Positions 30,431-41,763 of a stretch of DNA of 64,000 nucleotides are shown here, one piece after another. Source of the stretch: Platanthera guangdongensis (taxonomy: Eukaryota > Streptophyta > Magnoliopsida > Asparagales > Orchidaceae); contig CM077167.1 in assembly GCA_039583875.1 (NCBI GenBank), forward strand, positions 146,337,010 through 146,401,009, in the 5' to 3' direction. The first letter of the stretch is position 1. Each line of letters begins with the position of its first letter. The translations under genes and the position numbers were made by a program. The notes under the pieces were generated by a model, which worked only from the letters and a program-made list of their open reading frames with translations, searched no databases and was not told where the DNA came from.

Positions 30431-32429
30431 CTAAGTTTGCTGCCAAGTCCCAAGAGGGAGTGTTTGTTGGGTACAGCAATAATAGTAAGGCTTATAGAGT
30501 CTACAACTTGACTACACAAGTTGTAGAGGAATCTGTGCATGTAGTTTTTGATGAGTCACAACTAATTAACAATGAGTTGTCTAGTAGTGTGTGCAGCCCC
30601 TCAGGTCTTATTAAGAAGATGGACAAGCTAACCATAGAAGATGTACCTGCTGCAAGACAGCAAGTAGAAGAAGATGGCTTATGTCCAGGGGAGAACTACA
30701 TGTACCAGGAGCTGAAGAAGTTCAAGGAACTCAGCATGATGAAGATGCTGAAGAAGTACAACCAGAAGTAAGGATGCCTCCAGCCAACAGGCATCTAAGA
30801 GATCATCCAGTGGAGCTGATCATTGGAGATCCAAGACAAGGTGTTCAGACAAGGAGCAGAAATCAGAATGCTGCAGTATATTCAAGTTTTCTGTCTCAAA
30901 TAGAACCAAAGAAATTTGAAGAAGCAATACAAGATCCACAGTGGACTGAAGCTATGCAGGAAGAGCTAAACCAGTTCAAGAGGTGCAAGGTTTGGGACTT
31001 AGTTCCTAAGCCTAAAGATCACAATGTGATAGGAACAAAGTGGATCTACAGAAACAAGTTAGATGAACAAGGAGTCATCATTAAGAATAAGGCAAGACTG
31101 GTTGCAAAAGGATATAGGCAAGAAGAAGGTATTGATTTTGATCAAACCTTTGCTCCAGTAGCCAGACTGGAAGCCATCAGGATGTTCTTGGCCTATGCAA
31201 CCTACCAAGGATTCAAAGTATACCAAATGGATGTGAAGTCAGCATTCCTTAATGGTAATTTAAAAGAAGAAGTATATGTGGAGCAGCCTTCAGGTTTTGT
31301 TGATCCTACTCTTCCACATTATGTCTATAGACTTAGGAAAGCATTGTATGGGTTAAAGCAAGCTCCTAGAGCTTGGTATGAAACCCTATCTAGTTTCCTC
31401 ATTGAGAACAAGTTCACAAGGGGGAAAATAGATAAGACTCTATTCCTTAGGGAATCTAGAGGCAAAGTAATACTTGTCCAAATATATGTAGATGACATTA
31501 TATTTGGGTCTACTGAAAGTAGCCTTTGCAAAAAGTTTGCAAAGCTTATGCAAAGTCAATTTGAAATGAGTAGTATGGGAGAACTGAAGTTTTTCTTGGG
31601 TCTCCAAGTTAAACAGACTGAAAGTGGCTTGTCCATATGTCAGTCAAAGTTCACCCTAGAACTCATAAGGAAATATGGTATGGATTCCTCCAGTACCATG
31701 AAGACTCCTATGGGGTCAAGTATGTCTCTAAGCAAGGATGATGCAGGGAAACCTGTGGATGAAACCTTGTATAGAGGGATAGTTGGCTCCCTACTATACT
31801 TGACTGCAAGTAGGCCTGACATTATGTATGCTACATGTGTTTGTGCCAGGTATCAAGCCTGCCCCAAAGAATCTCACTTGACTGCAGTCAAGAGAATCTT
31901 GAGATATCTAAAGGGCACACCTTATCTAGGCCTCTGGTACCCTAGGAATGGAGATTTTGATCTAACAGGCTATTCAGATGCAGACTTTGCAGGATGCAAA
32001 GAAGATAGAAAGAGCACAACTGGATCCTGTCAATTCCTAGGTGGAAGACTCATTTCATGGAGTAGTAAGAAGCAAACCAGTGTGGCCATCTCCACAGCTG
32101 AGTCAGAATATGTAGCTGCAGGAAGTTGCTGTGCTCAACTTCTGTGGATTCAACATCAGCTAGAAGACTATGGATGTCAGGTAAGTAGAACTCCACTTTA
32201 TTGTGATTCTACAAGTGCTATTTCCATAGCTAATAACCCTGTATCACATAGTAGAACTAAACATATTGAGATAAAATATCACTTTCTTAGGGAGCATGTA
32301 GAAAGAAATGATATTGCACTTGAATATGTTAAAACAGATAATCAGATAGCTGATATGTTTACTAAGCCCTTAGAAGAAGCTAAGTTTAATAAGTTCAAAA
32401 TTGAACTAGGTATGATAAACTTAGACTAA
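30431..32429 (+). pseudogene. D1 pol, integrase C-terminus, reverse transcriptase and RNase H
   Basis: A first frame (to 30771) carries [31 protein letters not shown]. One G is missing from a G-run near 30690 compared with D2, moving to the frame that runs intact to 32429. That frame has RT ([61 protein letters not shown] at 31485-31496, [15 protein letters not shown]) and RNase H ([38 protein letters not shown], then [11 protein letters not shown]). All catalytic acids are kept, so RT-RNase H may still be translatable. Confidence 0.93.
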
Positions 32430-32460
32430 GTATACAGAACAAAAATTGGCTAAGTAAAAA

Positions 32461-32800
32461 GGTGTCGACACATAGACAAGTCTATGTCGACACAGAATAG
32501 TAAGTGTCGACACTTCAGGAAAATGGTGTCGACACATCTAGGAAGTTAGTGTCGACACTTCAGAATGTTAGTGTCGACACATGTCGAGTAGGTGTCGACA
32601 CATCCAAACAAGTGTCGACACTTAAGTTTTACTCAGAAATTTTCTAAGTAAAGTCTCGACACATGTCGAGTATAGTGGTGTCGACACTTAACCAAGTGTC
32701 GACACATAAAATCTGTTGACTAAATTTGTGTCGACACATGAGTGTCGAGACATTATAAGTCAGTGTCGACACTTATTGACAGTGTCGACACATCATTAGA
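32461..32800. repeat. GTGTCGACAC array upstream of D1 ORF3
   Basis: At least 12 exact palindromes plus variants fill the gap between the pol stop and ORF3. The motif equals that in the LTR U3, though spacer sequences differ. Two more half-copies follow the TATA box (32862, 32898). Confidence 0.97.
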
Positions 32801-32836
32801 AATTCATCCCGCCTGTTCGTCTTCAAACAAGAAAGG

Positions 32837-32845
32837 TATAAATAG
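32837..32845 (+). promoter_or_regulatory. Candidate internal TATA box for D1 ORF3
   Basis: TATAAATAG lies 37 bp after the palindrome array and 106 bp before the ATG at 32943. It is the same nine bases as in the LTR TATA box and is conserved in D2. Confidence 0.65.
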
Positions 32846-32942
32846 GGTTCTGTCTTTGATTGTCGACACGCTTTCAAAGTTTCGAGACCTAAACTCTTGT
32901 GTCGACATTTCTCTCATCTCAAGACTAATTCTCAAAACCCTA

Positions 32943-34904
32943 ATGGCTCCCAAGCTGGAAGAGAACGTAAACGAAGGCTATGAGCTTGTGCGAGGCGCAT
33001 TTGACGACAGCGACCAAGAAATCAAATCAGTAATAACCCTAATTGCCAATTCAGGGTTGGAGTTCTTTGTTTCAGAACCAACGAAAATATGGAAGAAGGA
33101 AGTCATTGAATTCCTTTCTGGCGCGTCTGTAGATGACTCAGGCTACAGGATTAAGTCAAGGGTGCATGGCACCAAGGTCAAGATTTCACCCAAGTCTTTA
33201 AGAAAGGTACTTCAGCTACCTAAAGTTCAAGATGAAGAGGAAGTAACTGCTTCTAAGACCAGGGAAGCTCTTACTTGGTGTGGACTGGATCCAAAGATGA
33301 AGGTGGGATCAGTCTTTAACAGAAAAGGTATGAATAATCAAGGCAAGTTCTTGTCAGAAATAGTGGGCAAGGTAATACTAAGCAAGCCAGGAGGACATGA
33401 CAGGGTGTCTGCCTCCATGTTTGAAGTCATGACCAGAATCATCTTCCATCTGAAAACAGACTGGTCAATGGTGGTTTATGAAAAAGTGAAGGAAAGCCTG
33501 AAGAAGCCCAATCTGGGCAGGATACTAAGTCTCTACCTGGCTGGATCAATTCCAGAGGTAATGAGCACTGCTGCAGGAACTAAGATCAATCATATGAGGA
33601 AGATGGACTCAAGAATATTCTCTAGATGGGAAAGGGTGCTGGTGTCAAAGGAATTGACCACCCCTAAAAAGCAAGCTTCTAAGAAAGACTCTCCTCCCAG
33701 GAAGAAGAGGAAGACTGCTGCTGTGCCTCAAGAGTCCTCCAGCAGCTCAGGCAGTGAAGAACATGTGGTCTTCACTCCTGAAAGTCCAGTTGATGTGGCT
33801 GCAGAGAAGACACCTGCTCCTCAGGAGGCAGCTGACATCCAGGGGGAGCTTCCAGGTGTAGCAGAACCATCTACACTGGAGAGTGAACAAGCCACCCTCC
33901 TCATTCAAGAGGTACTTGTTGATCTTAATACTTTGAACTTTTCTATAATAAATTCTGATTTGTCTGATGATCATCAGCAAAATCAGCCAGCAACTCTAGA
34001 ACCAGATGTTGTTCTCCAAGACACATCTGTTGTAGCTGATGAAACCAGAACATCTCCTGCACAGTCTCCAGCAGAATATACAATGGAAGATCTCTTTTTG
34101 AACTTAGATCAAGAAGATTTTGATATGGAAAAGAATGCAGCTGATGCAGTAAAGGATGCTGCTGCTGAGGGGGAGAATTTGGATATTCAAGAAGAGCCTA
34201 TAAGGCTAGATACTGAGAAGGCACAAGATGTGCATACTGAAAAACAATCCAGCCCTAAGGATAGGGTGGATATAGCCAGTACATCAGACTCTGAAGATGA
34301 TGAAGCTGAGCAAGCTCAGAAAAAGAAGTTCTTTGTTTTCAAAAGAAGAAGCCAGAGCTATAAGAAGGCTCTCCAAACAGTTGCTCAACATTCCTTAGTT
34401 CAACAAGCTCCATCCACTGATTACAGTGCTCTACTGCTTGCCATGCAAATCAAGATGGATGAACAAAGGAAAGCTTTAGAAACTTATGTTGATGAAGGGC
34501 ACAAAGCTCTACAATCTGATCTGGGACAGGAAATCAAGTCAATAAGGTTTGAAATGAACCTTAATAAAAAGGAGATGACTGATTGTTTTACTAAGGGTGC
34601 TCATGCAGTGGTCTATCTAGCTAAACATCAAGAAACAATTAAAGAGAAAGTAGAAGATATAGCAGTAAAACAAGGCTATGTGCTGGAGAATCAGTTGAGG
34701 ATGAATGATAATTTGACTGCATCTCACAATGCAATAGTCACTGAACTCAAGAATAAGTCAGATGAACCTTCAACTTCCTCTGCTGCTGCCAAAGCTGATT
34801 TTGATAAACTCTTTCAAGCAGAGATTGCTGCTGTAAAGACTGCCATTAAAGACTCACAGAAGGTCATTTCAGAACAGCTTACAAAGCTTAGACCTTTCTT
34901 TTAA
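32943..34904 (+). pseudogene. D1 ORF3 accessory protein, N-terminal and central part
   Basis: The ATG at 32943 (MAPKLEENVNEGYELV) is chosen because sequence before it is only the motif array. A globular N-terminus of about 230 residues follows: EPTKIWKKEVIEFLSGASV, SPKSLRKVLQLP, GKFLSEIVGKVILSKPGGHD, LGRILSLYLAGSIPEV and INHMRKMD. It resembles the 'putative plant transposon protein' region of SIRE-type accessory ORFs. Then comes a basic cluster PPRKKRKTAAV (about residue 252), like a nuclear localisation signal. A long acidic Ser/Glu-rich stretch follows, a second basic patch (KKKFFVFKRRSQSYKKALQ) and an extended coiled coil. A one-base T insertion near 34901 ends the frame. No membrane segment is seen. 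Function unknown. Confidence 0.85.
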
Positions 34905-35724
34905 AGAGGGCATAAGGTATTTGGATGGCCAAATCAGATTCCAGAAAGATGATGTGAGAGATCATGTGGCCCAAGAAGTCATAAAGGGGGAGAGAGTGTT
35001 AGTCAAGGCCAGTTCTGAACATGCAAAATGGATATCAAATTCCATCAGGGCTACACTGGGCTATCCTCCCCTTTGTGATGATGACAATGTAGCTGACTCT
35101 GGCATTCAAGGCACATATCTTGGAGGTGAGCAACAAGCAGTGGCTGATGTAATCTATCCACCTCCAGACTTTGACATGATTCATGCAGATATAAGCACAA
35201 TGTATAGTCCACCTGCTGGCAAGCCTAATATTATTCTGGAAAAGGTTGTTCAACCTATCACAGCTGCAATGCAAGAGGCTTTGGACAAAGAAGAAGAAAC
35301 TAGGCTGTCAAAGAAGAAGTTTAGGGAAATTGCTGAGCAAAAGCCAGATTTTGAACAGTGGAGCCCTACTTCTAGGAACATAATTCTTACAGCCTGGAAA
35401 GCAGCCAAGGACAATGCCCATGAAAGGAACAAGTGGTTCTCAGAGGCTGAATGGAGAAAGCATGAGAGTAGGCAGGAAGCAATTGTCCAATATAGAAGGA
35501 AGGCTAAGTTAGGAAAGCTACCTCCAACAGCTGTGGAGCCTAGCAAGTACTTTCCTAAGCCCTATCATTATTTTGAAAGACAAAAGATCAAGGCTGAAGA
35601 ACAGAAGAAGAAGGACTCTAAAGGGAAGAAGACTGCTGAAGCTGAGCCTGCTGCTGCTGCTGCTGTGAAAGCTCAAGTTAAAGCTGGAAAAGGCATTGTT
35701 ATTAAAGAACCTGATCAGCACTAG
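34905..35724 (+). pseudogene. D1 ORF3, C-terminal part after a frameshift
   Basis: It continues ORF3 one frame over: GQIRFQKDDVRDHVAQEVIKG, ASSEHAKWISNSIRATLGYP, then a charged helix-rich region (EEETRLSKKKFREIAEQKPDFEQW, KWFSEAEWRKHESRQEAIV), a PKPYHYFERQKIKA motif and a Lys/Ala-rich tail. The stop is TAG at 35722-35724. D2 has the same sequence split at a different point, so both copies are broken independently. Confidence 0.85.
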
Positions 35725-36021
35725 ATTAGGAATTAACTTGATGCTTGTTGTAATTTGTTGAGTGAAAAACATTGTAATACTTCATTGAAAATGTATAAGG
35801 AACATTATTGGAACAGTATATGATAAATATAGTATGAATGTTCTGAAATATGTGTGTTTCTTAATTGTTCTGCAATGTTTAATAAGTATACATGTGTGCT
35901 TTATTACATGTTCAAGTTTACCCTGTTGTCATTTATATGTTTTACATCATTTTGTAATTTTTAATTATGAGTGGTGTATATCATTGACTAAGGGTTATGA
36001 CTTCTCCAAATAGGGGGAGAT
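35725..36021 (+). other. D1 3' untranslated region and polypurine tract
   Basis: A/T-rich without ORFs; it ends AAATAGGGGGAGAT (36008-36021) against the 3' LTR, the plus-strand primer. Confidence 0.9.
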
Positions 36022-38092
36022 TGTTGGGTACATTGGTCAAATGTACCTGATTTGAAGAAGCCTCACCTAACTCAATGATATACATCAGAATGTATTTGAT
36101 GTTTGTTTGAGTTACTTGTGCAGGTTAGTTATACACTGGACTGAAGCTGAAAATTTCTAAGTCCATGTGTCGACACCCAGAGGGAAAGTGTCGACACTTG
36201 AGAAAGCTTGTGTCGACACCCAGACAAGCAGTGTCGACACTTGGAGTCATTGTGTCGACACCTGGGAAGAAGAGTCGACACCAGTCAGAAAGTGTCGACA
36301 CTTGGAGCTGTGTCGACACTCTGTGTAGAAGAATGCAGAAAAGCTGTGTCGACACTTGGCAGAAGTGTCGACACCTAGAAGAGCTGAGTCTACATCAGAA
36401 AGTGTCGACACTTGGAGTTGTGTCGACACTCAGCAAAATTCTGCAGAGACTAAGTACAAGTGTCGACACTCAACACAATGTGTCGACACTCAATCAGCAG
36501 AGTCAAAATATGAAGAATGTGTCGACACTCAACACAATGTGTCGACACACACTCAAAGGAGTCAACACTTGAAGATTGTGTCGACACTCAGCACAATGTG
36601 TCGACACATAACCAGAAGACTCAACACTTGAAGAAAGTGTCGACACAAGGAGCTGTGTCGACACTTAGCAAAGAACAGAAAAGTTGTAAAATATTCTAAG
36701 TACAAGTGTCGACACTAAAGGAATGTGTCGACACTCAGCTGAAGAAACAAGATTGAAGACTTGTGTCGACACCAAGAAGCAGTGTCGACACTTGACAGTT
36801 TCAACACATGAAGATGTGTCGACACAAAGGAGATGTGTCGACACTTAGAAGAATACAGATAAAGAATGAAGTGCAAGTACTTGTGTCGACACTAAATTTC
36901 AGTGTCGACACATGCAGAAGAAACTGTGTCGAGACATACAAGGAATTGTGTCGACACCTTGTAGACTTGTGTCGACACTTACACAACATGTGTCGACACT
37001 TGGTCTATAAGTGTCGACACTTAAGAACAGAAAGTCTCGACACTAACTGACAGTTAGAGAATTTCAAGAAGTGACTGGTTGACATGACAGCTGCCGATCC
37101 AGCCGGTCTACATCAACTGTCAGAGAAGTCAGAAGTCTGTTATGAACCGGACCAGCCGGTTACCATGAAGGAAGCCTATAAATAGGCCCCCATAGTTTAC
37201 AGAAAAAATAGATAGAAGGTTGTTCATTATCATTACATGTTGAGAGAATAACTGAAGTGGTTGATCAGATTAAATCAAGAAGTGATACATAGAGGATCAA
37301 CACAAGAAGATCAGGCAGTCCAACTGCAGATCTAAGTAGTTGGAGAGAGAGAGCTCCAACCAAGGATTCAGTCTTTGGAACTAAGGCTGAGAAGAACAAT
37401 TCAGAGTCATCTGGATTTCAAGAAGCAGAGATCAAGGATCAACTGCAGTAGATTCAGACTAATTCAGTTCTACTCAAGAAGCTTTGAAGAAAGCTAAGTC
37501 AGTTTGGATCAAGCTGAGTTCTTCCAAGAACTCTTCAAGAAACTCTCAACTCCTCTCATCCTTTCTGAGTTGTAGAGTTAGCATTTGTAATTTCTATTTT
37601 AAACTTGTAAGATCCATTGGATCTGAGTGATTGTAAGCCTATTTTATAAAGGCTGAGGGTAGGGCTTGGTGCCTGAGTGTAGGAGTTGAAGAACTCTGAG
37701 TGTAGGCCTTTAATTGGCTGAGTGTAAGCCTTGATTGGCTGAGTGTAGGCCTGGGTGGCTGAGTGTAGGCCTTTTGGCTGAGTGTAAGGCTTTGGGCCTG
37801 AGGTAGGAACCTTGTTGGGTTCTGAGCTAGTGGAGAAGTTTGGCCGAATCTAGTACACTGCTAGATAGGCGAAGAGGGAAAGTGGATGTACCCAAAGATT
37901 GGGGAACCACTATAAAATTAGTGTGTCTTCTGTGCTGTGCTGTGCTGTGAATTGAATGCTTAATTTCTGTATTTGCTGTTAGCTGTAGTAATCAGTGAAA
38001 AATTGTTGTGCTGCCAAACAAAAGTCTAAAAAGGTTTAGGTCACCTATTCACCCCCCCCCCCCCTCTAGGTGTTTAGGTACCATATCTTTCA
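36022..38092 (+). repeat. Element D1 3' LTR (2071 bp)
   Basis: Nearly identical to 25033-27103. The GTGTCGACAC array is at 36165-37045 and the TATA box at 37177-37185. Differences include gtgcaggtta for gtgcatgtta near 36122 and one C fewer near 37189. Confidence 0.98.
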
Positions 38093-38097
38093 GGATC
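38093..38097. other. Target-site duplication of element D1, right copy (ggatc)
   Basis: Identical to 25028-25032. Confidence 0.95.
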
Positions 38098-38788
38098 TAC
38101 TCGAGGTCCAAGGATGACACCGAGTGACTTCCAGCCCTGTCAGCTAGGTGAGAGCCTGACAGTGGGATCTGCTCGGGGTCCGGGGTTGACACCATCGAGT
38201 TACTTCCAGCCCTGCCAGCTTGGTGAGAGCCGGACAGCGGGATCTGCTCGAGGTATAAGGATGACACCGAGTGACTTCCAGCCCTGTCAGCTAGGTGAGA
38301 GCCTGACAGCGGGATCTACTCGGGGTCCGGGGTTGATACCATCGAGTGACTTCCAGCCCTGCCAGCTTGGTGAGAGCATAACAGCGGGATCTGCTCAAGG
38401 TCTAAGGATGACATCGAGTGACTTCCAGCCCTGTCAGCTAGGTGAGAGCCTGACAGCGGGATCTGTTTGGGGTCCGGGGTTGATACCATCGAGTGACGTC
38501 CAGCCCTGCCATCTAGTGAGAGCCTAACAGTGGGATCTGCTCGAGGTCTAAGGATGACACCGAGTGACTTCCAGCCCTATAAGCTAGGTGAGAGCCTGAC
38601 AGCTGGATCTGCTCAGGGTCCGGGGTTGACACCATCGAGTGACTTCCAGCCTTGCCAGCTAGGTGAGAGCCTGACAGCGAGATCTGCTCGAGGTCTAAGG
38701 ATGACACTGAGTGACTTCTAGCCCTGTCATCTAGGTGAGAGCCTGACAGCGGGATCTGCTCGGGGTCCGGGGTTGATACCATTGAGTG
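38098..38788. repeat. Element B dimeric tandem array, second part
   Basis: Nine to ten units of 72/75 bp alternate between D1 and D2. Because both unit lengths are multiples of three and lack stops, long ORFs open on both strands (for example 38114-38527 plus); these are not considered genes. Confidence 0.95.
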
Positions 38789-38793
38789 ACTTC
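38789..38793. other. Target-site duplication of element D2, left copy (acttc)
   Basis: acttc recurs at 52169-52173 after D2's 5' LTR. Confidence 0.95.
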
Positions 38794-40989
38794 TGAAAGA
38801 TATGGTACCTAAACACCTAGAGGGGGGGGGGGGTGAATAGGTGACCTAATCCTTTACTAACTTTGTTGGCAGCCAAACAGTTATATCACAGATTTCTAAC
38901 TAGTTTATTACAGCAATCAGCAATAATCAAACAAACACAGATCATCCACAGCACAAACACAGCACAGCACACAGTGTTTTATAGTGGTTCCCCAAGATAT
39001 GGGTACATCCACTTTCCCCCTTCGCCTATCTAGCAGTGTACTAGATTCGGCCTAACTTCTCCACTGTCTCAGAACCCAAATTGGTTCCTACCTCAGGCCC
39101 AAAGCCTTACACTCAGCTTTATCCCAAAGCCTACACTCAGCCAATCAAGGCCTACACTCAGCCAATCCAAGGCCTACACTCAGCCAACAAGGCCTACACT
39201 CAGAGATCACAATCTCCTACACTCAGGCAAACAAGCCCTATCCTCAGCCTTTATAGATATAGGCTTACAATCACTCAGATCCAATGGATCCTACAAGTTA
39301 TAAAAGTAATACAGATAATAACTCTACAACTCAGAATTAAAGGAGGGGAGTTGAGAGATTCTTGATGAGTTCTTGGAAGAACTCAGCTGGATTCACCCTG
39401 ACTTAGCTTTCTTCAAAGCTTCTTGAGTAGAACTGAATAAGGCTGAATCATCTGCAGTTGTTCCTTGACCTCTACTACTTAAGATCCAGAATTGATTCTG
39501 AATCCTTCTTCTCAGCCTAGTTCTAGAGGCTGATTTCTTGGAAGGAGCCCTCTCTCTCCAACTTCTTAGATCTGAAGTTGGACTGCCAGATCTTCTTGTG
39601 TTGATACTCAGTATACCACTTTTATGATTACTTCAACAATAATCTGAACTCTGTTAACAATTTGATCAACAACCTCAACAACTTCACAATCACCCTTTCT
39701 GTAAACTGTAGGTGCCTACTTATAGGCATTCTTCATGATAACCGGCTGGTCCGGTCCATAACTGACTTCTGACATCTCTGACAGGTGCTGTAGACCGGCT
39801 GGATCGGCAGCTGTCATGTCAACCAGTCACTTCTTGAAAATCTCTAACTGTTTATAAGTGTCGAGACTTTCTGTCTTTAAGTGTCGACACTTATAGTCCA
39901 AGTGTCGACACATGATGTATAAGTGTCGACACAAGTCTACAAGGTGTCGACACAATTCCTTGTATGTCTCGACACAGATTCTTCTGCATGTGTCGACACT
40001 GAAATTGAGTGTCGACACAAGTACTTGTTCTTCTAGCTTTAGCTGAATTCTTCTAAGTGTCGACACATCTCCTTTGTGTCGACACAACTTCTTGTGTTGA
40101 ATCTGTCTAGTGTCGACACTGCTTCTTGGTGTCGACACATAGTCTTCTATGTTGAATCTTGCTGAGTGTCGACACAGCTCCTTGTGTCGACACACCTTCT
40201 TGTTGTTGAGACTTCAGCTGAGTGTCGACACATTTCCATAGTGTCGACACTTGTACTTAGAATAATTTGTAGTTCTTTCTGTTCTTTGCTAAGTGTCGAC
40301 ACAGCTCCTTGTGTCGACACTTTCTTCAAGTGTTGAGTCTTTAGCTGTGTGTCGACACATTGTTCTGGGTGTCGACACATACTTCAAATGTTGACTCTTC
40401 TGTTGAGTGTCGACACATTGTGTTGAGTGTCGACACATTCTTCAAGTGCTGACTCTTCTGCTTAGTGTCGACACATTGTGTTGAGTGTCGACACTTACTT
40501 CAAGTGCTGACTCTTCTGCATAGTGTCGACACATTGTGTTGAGTGTCGACACTTGTACTTAGACTCTGCAGACTTTTGCTGAGTGTCGACACAGCTCCAA
40601 GTGTCGACACTTTCTGGTGTAGACACAGCTTCACTGAGTGTCGACACAGCTCCTTGTGTCGACACTTTCTGTCTGCACTTTTCTTCACTGGGTGTCGACA
40701 CAGCTCCAAGTGTCGACACTTTCTATCTGGTGTCGACTCTGCATCCCAGGTGTCGACACAATGACTCCAAGTGTCGACACTGCTTGACTGGGTGTCGACA
40801 CAAGCTTGCTCAAGTGTCAACACATTCCCTCTGGGTGTCGACACATGGACTTAAAAACTTTTAGCTTCAGTCCAGTACTTTCTTAACCTGCACAAGTAAC
40901 TCAAACATACATCAAATACATTATGATGTATATCATTGAGTTGGGTGAGGCTTCTTCAAATCAGGTACATTTGACCAATGTACCCAACA
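38794..40989 (-). repeat. Element D2 3' LTR (2196 bp)
   Basis: On the minus strand it starts TGTTGGGTACA at 40989 and ends ATATCTTTCA at 38794. The palindrome array lies at about 39860-40845. The TATA box is mutated to TATAAGTAG (39716-39724), while the 5' LTR keeps TATAAATAG. The purine tract is just outside (40990-41001). Confidence 0.97.
39860..40845. repeat. GTGTCGACAC array in D2's 3' LTR
   Basis: More than 30 copies, same palindrome as in D1, with some decay (GTGTCAACAC at about 40815, GTGTAGACAC at about 40617). ORFs on both strands here are by-products. Confidence 0.97.
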
Positions 40990-41287
40990 ATCTTCCCCTA
41001 TTTGGAGAAGTCATAACCCTTAGTCAATGATATAAACCATTCATAATTAAAAATTACAAAATGATGTAAAGCAGATTATAATCAGCAGGGTTAACATGAA
41101 CATGTAAAACTTCACACATATACACATTCAACATTGCAGAATGAACAAGGAATAGACACATACTCAGAACAATCATGAAAATATATTTATTATAAATTGT
41201 TCTAACATTTTTCTAATACATCTTTAATGATTTACAAAAATGTTTCTCATACAAAAGATTACAACAATCTTCAAATTAATTCCTAAT
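40990..41287 (-). other. D2 3' untranslated region and polypurine tract
   Basis: Non-coding A/T-rich sequence; the minus strand ends AATAGGGGAAGAT against the 3' LTR. Confidence 0.85.
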
Positions 41288-41734
41288 CTATTTCTGATCA
41301 GGTTCTTTGATAACAATTCCTTTGCCAGCTTGGACTTTAGCCTTGACAGCAGCAGTAGCAGTAAGCTCCCCATCAGCAGGCTTCTTGCCTTTTAGATCTT
41401 TCTTGTCTGCCTTGATCTTTTGTCTCTCAAAATAATGATAGGGCTTAGGAAAGTACTTGTTAGGCTCCACAGCTGTAGGAGGTAGCTTTCCCATCTTAGC
41501 CTTCCTTCTGTGCTGAACAATGGCTTCTTGCCTGATCTCATGCTTCCTCCATTCTGCTTCAGAGAACCACTTGTTTCTATCAGTAGTGTTGTCTTTAGCA
41601 GCTTTCCAGGCAGTAAGAAATATGTTTCTAGAGGTAGGACTCCATTGTTCAAAGTCTGGCTTTAGTTCAGCTTGTTCCCTAAACCTCTTCTTTGACAACC
41701 TTGCCTCTTCTTCTTTGTCTAAGGCCTCTTGCAT
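41288..41734 (-). pseudogene. D2 ORF3, C-terminal part after a frameshift
   Basis: 148 codons equivalent to the end of D1 ORF3: EEEARLSKKRFREQAELKPDFEQW, KWFSEAEWRKHEIRQEAIV, PKPYHYFERQKIKA and a Lys/Ala-rich tail ending EPDQK. It is separated from the main ORF3 frame by a one-base loss near 41790-41800 compared with D1. Confidence 0.85.
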
Positions 41735-41763
41735 AGCTGCTGATATAGGTTGAACAACCTTTT

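Larger units (their letters stand above)
25033..38092 (+). mobile_element. Element D1: Ty1/copia retrotransposon (SIRE/Maximus-like), young insertion
   Basis: A 13.06-kb element with two LTRs of 2071 bp each that differ at only about six or seven sites by eye (about 0.3%), flanked by the TSD ggatc. Gag, protease-integrase, RT-RNase H and a large ORF3 follow in order. It is the youngest insertion in the window, yet gag, pol and ORF3 carry several one- or two-base frameshifts. It was therefore moved with proteins from another copy, broke very recently, or contains sequencing errors. Confidence 0.95.

Noticed and set aside
38114..38527. 137-codon plus-strand ORF with an internal repeat, and its minus-strand partner at 38513-38782
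   Set aside because: It results from a tandem array whose unit lengths (72 and 75 bp) are multiples of three. It is open on both strands and has no start or promoter context.
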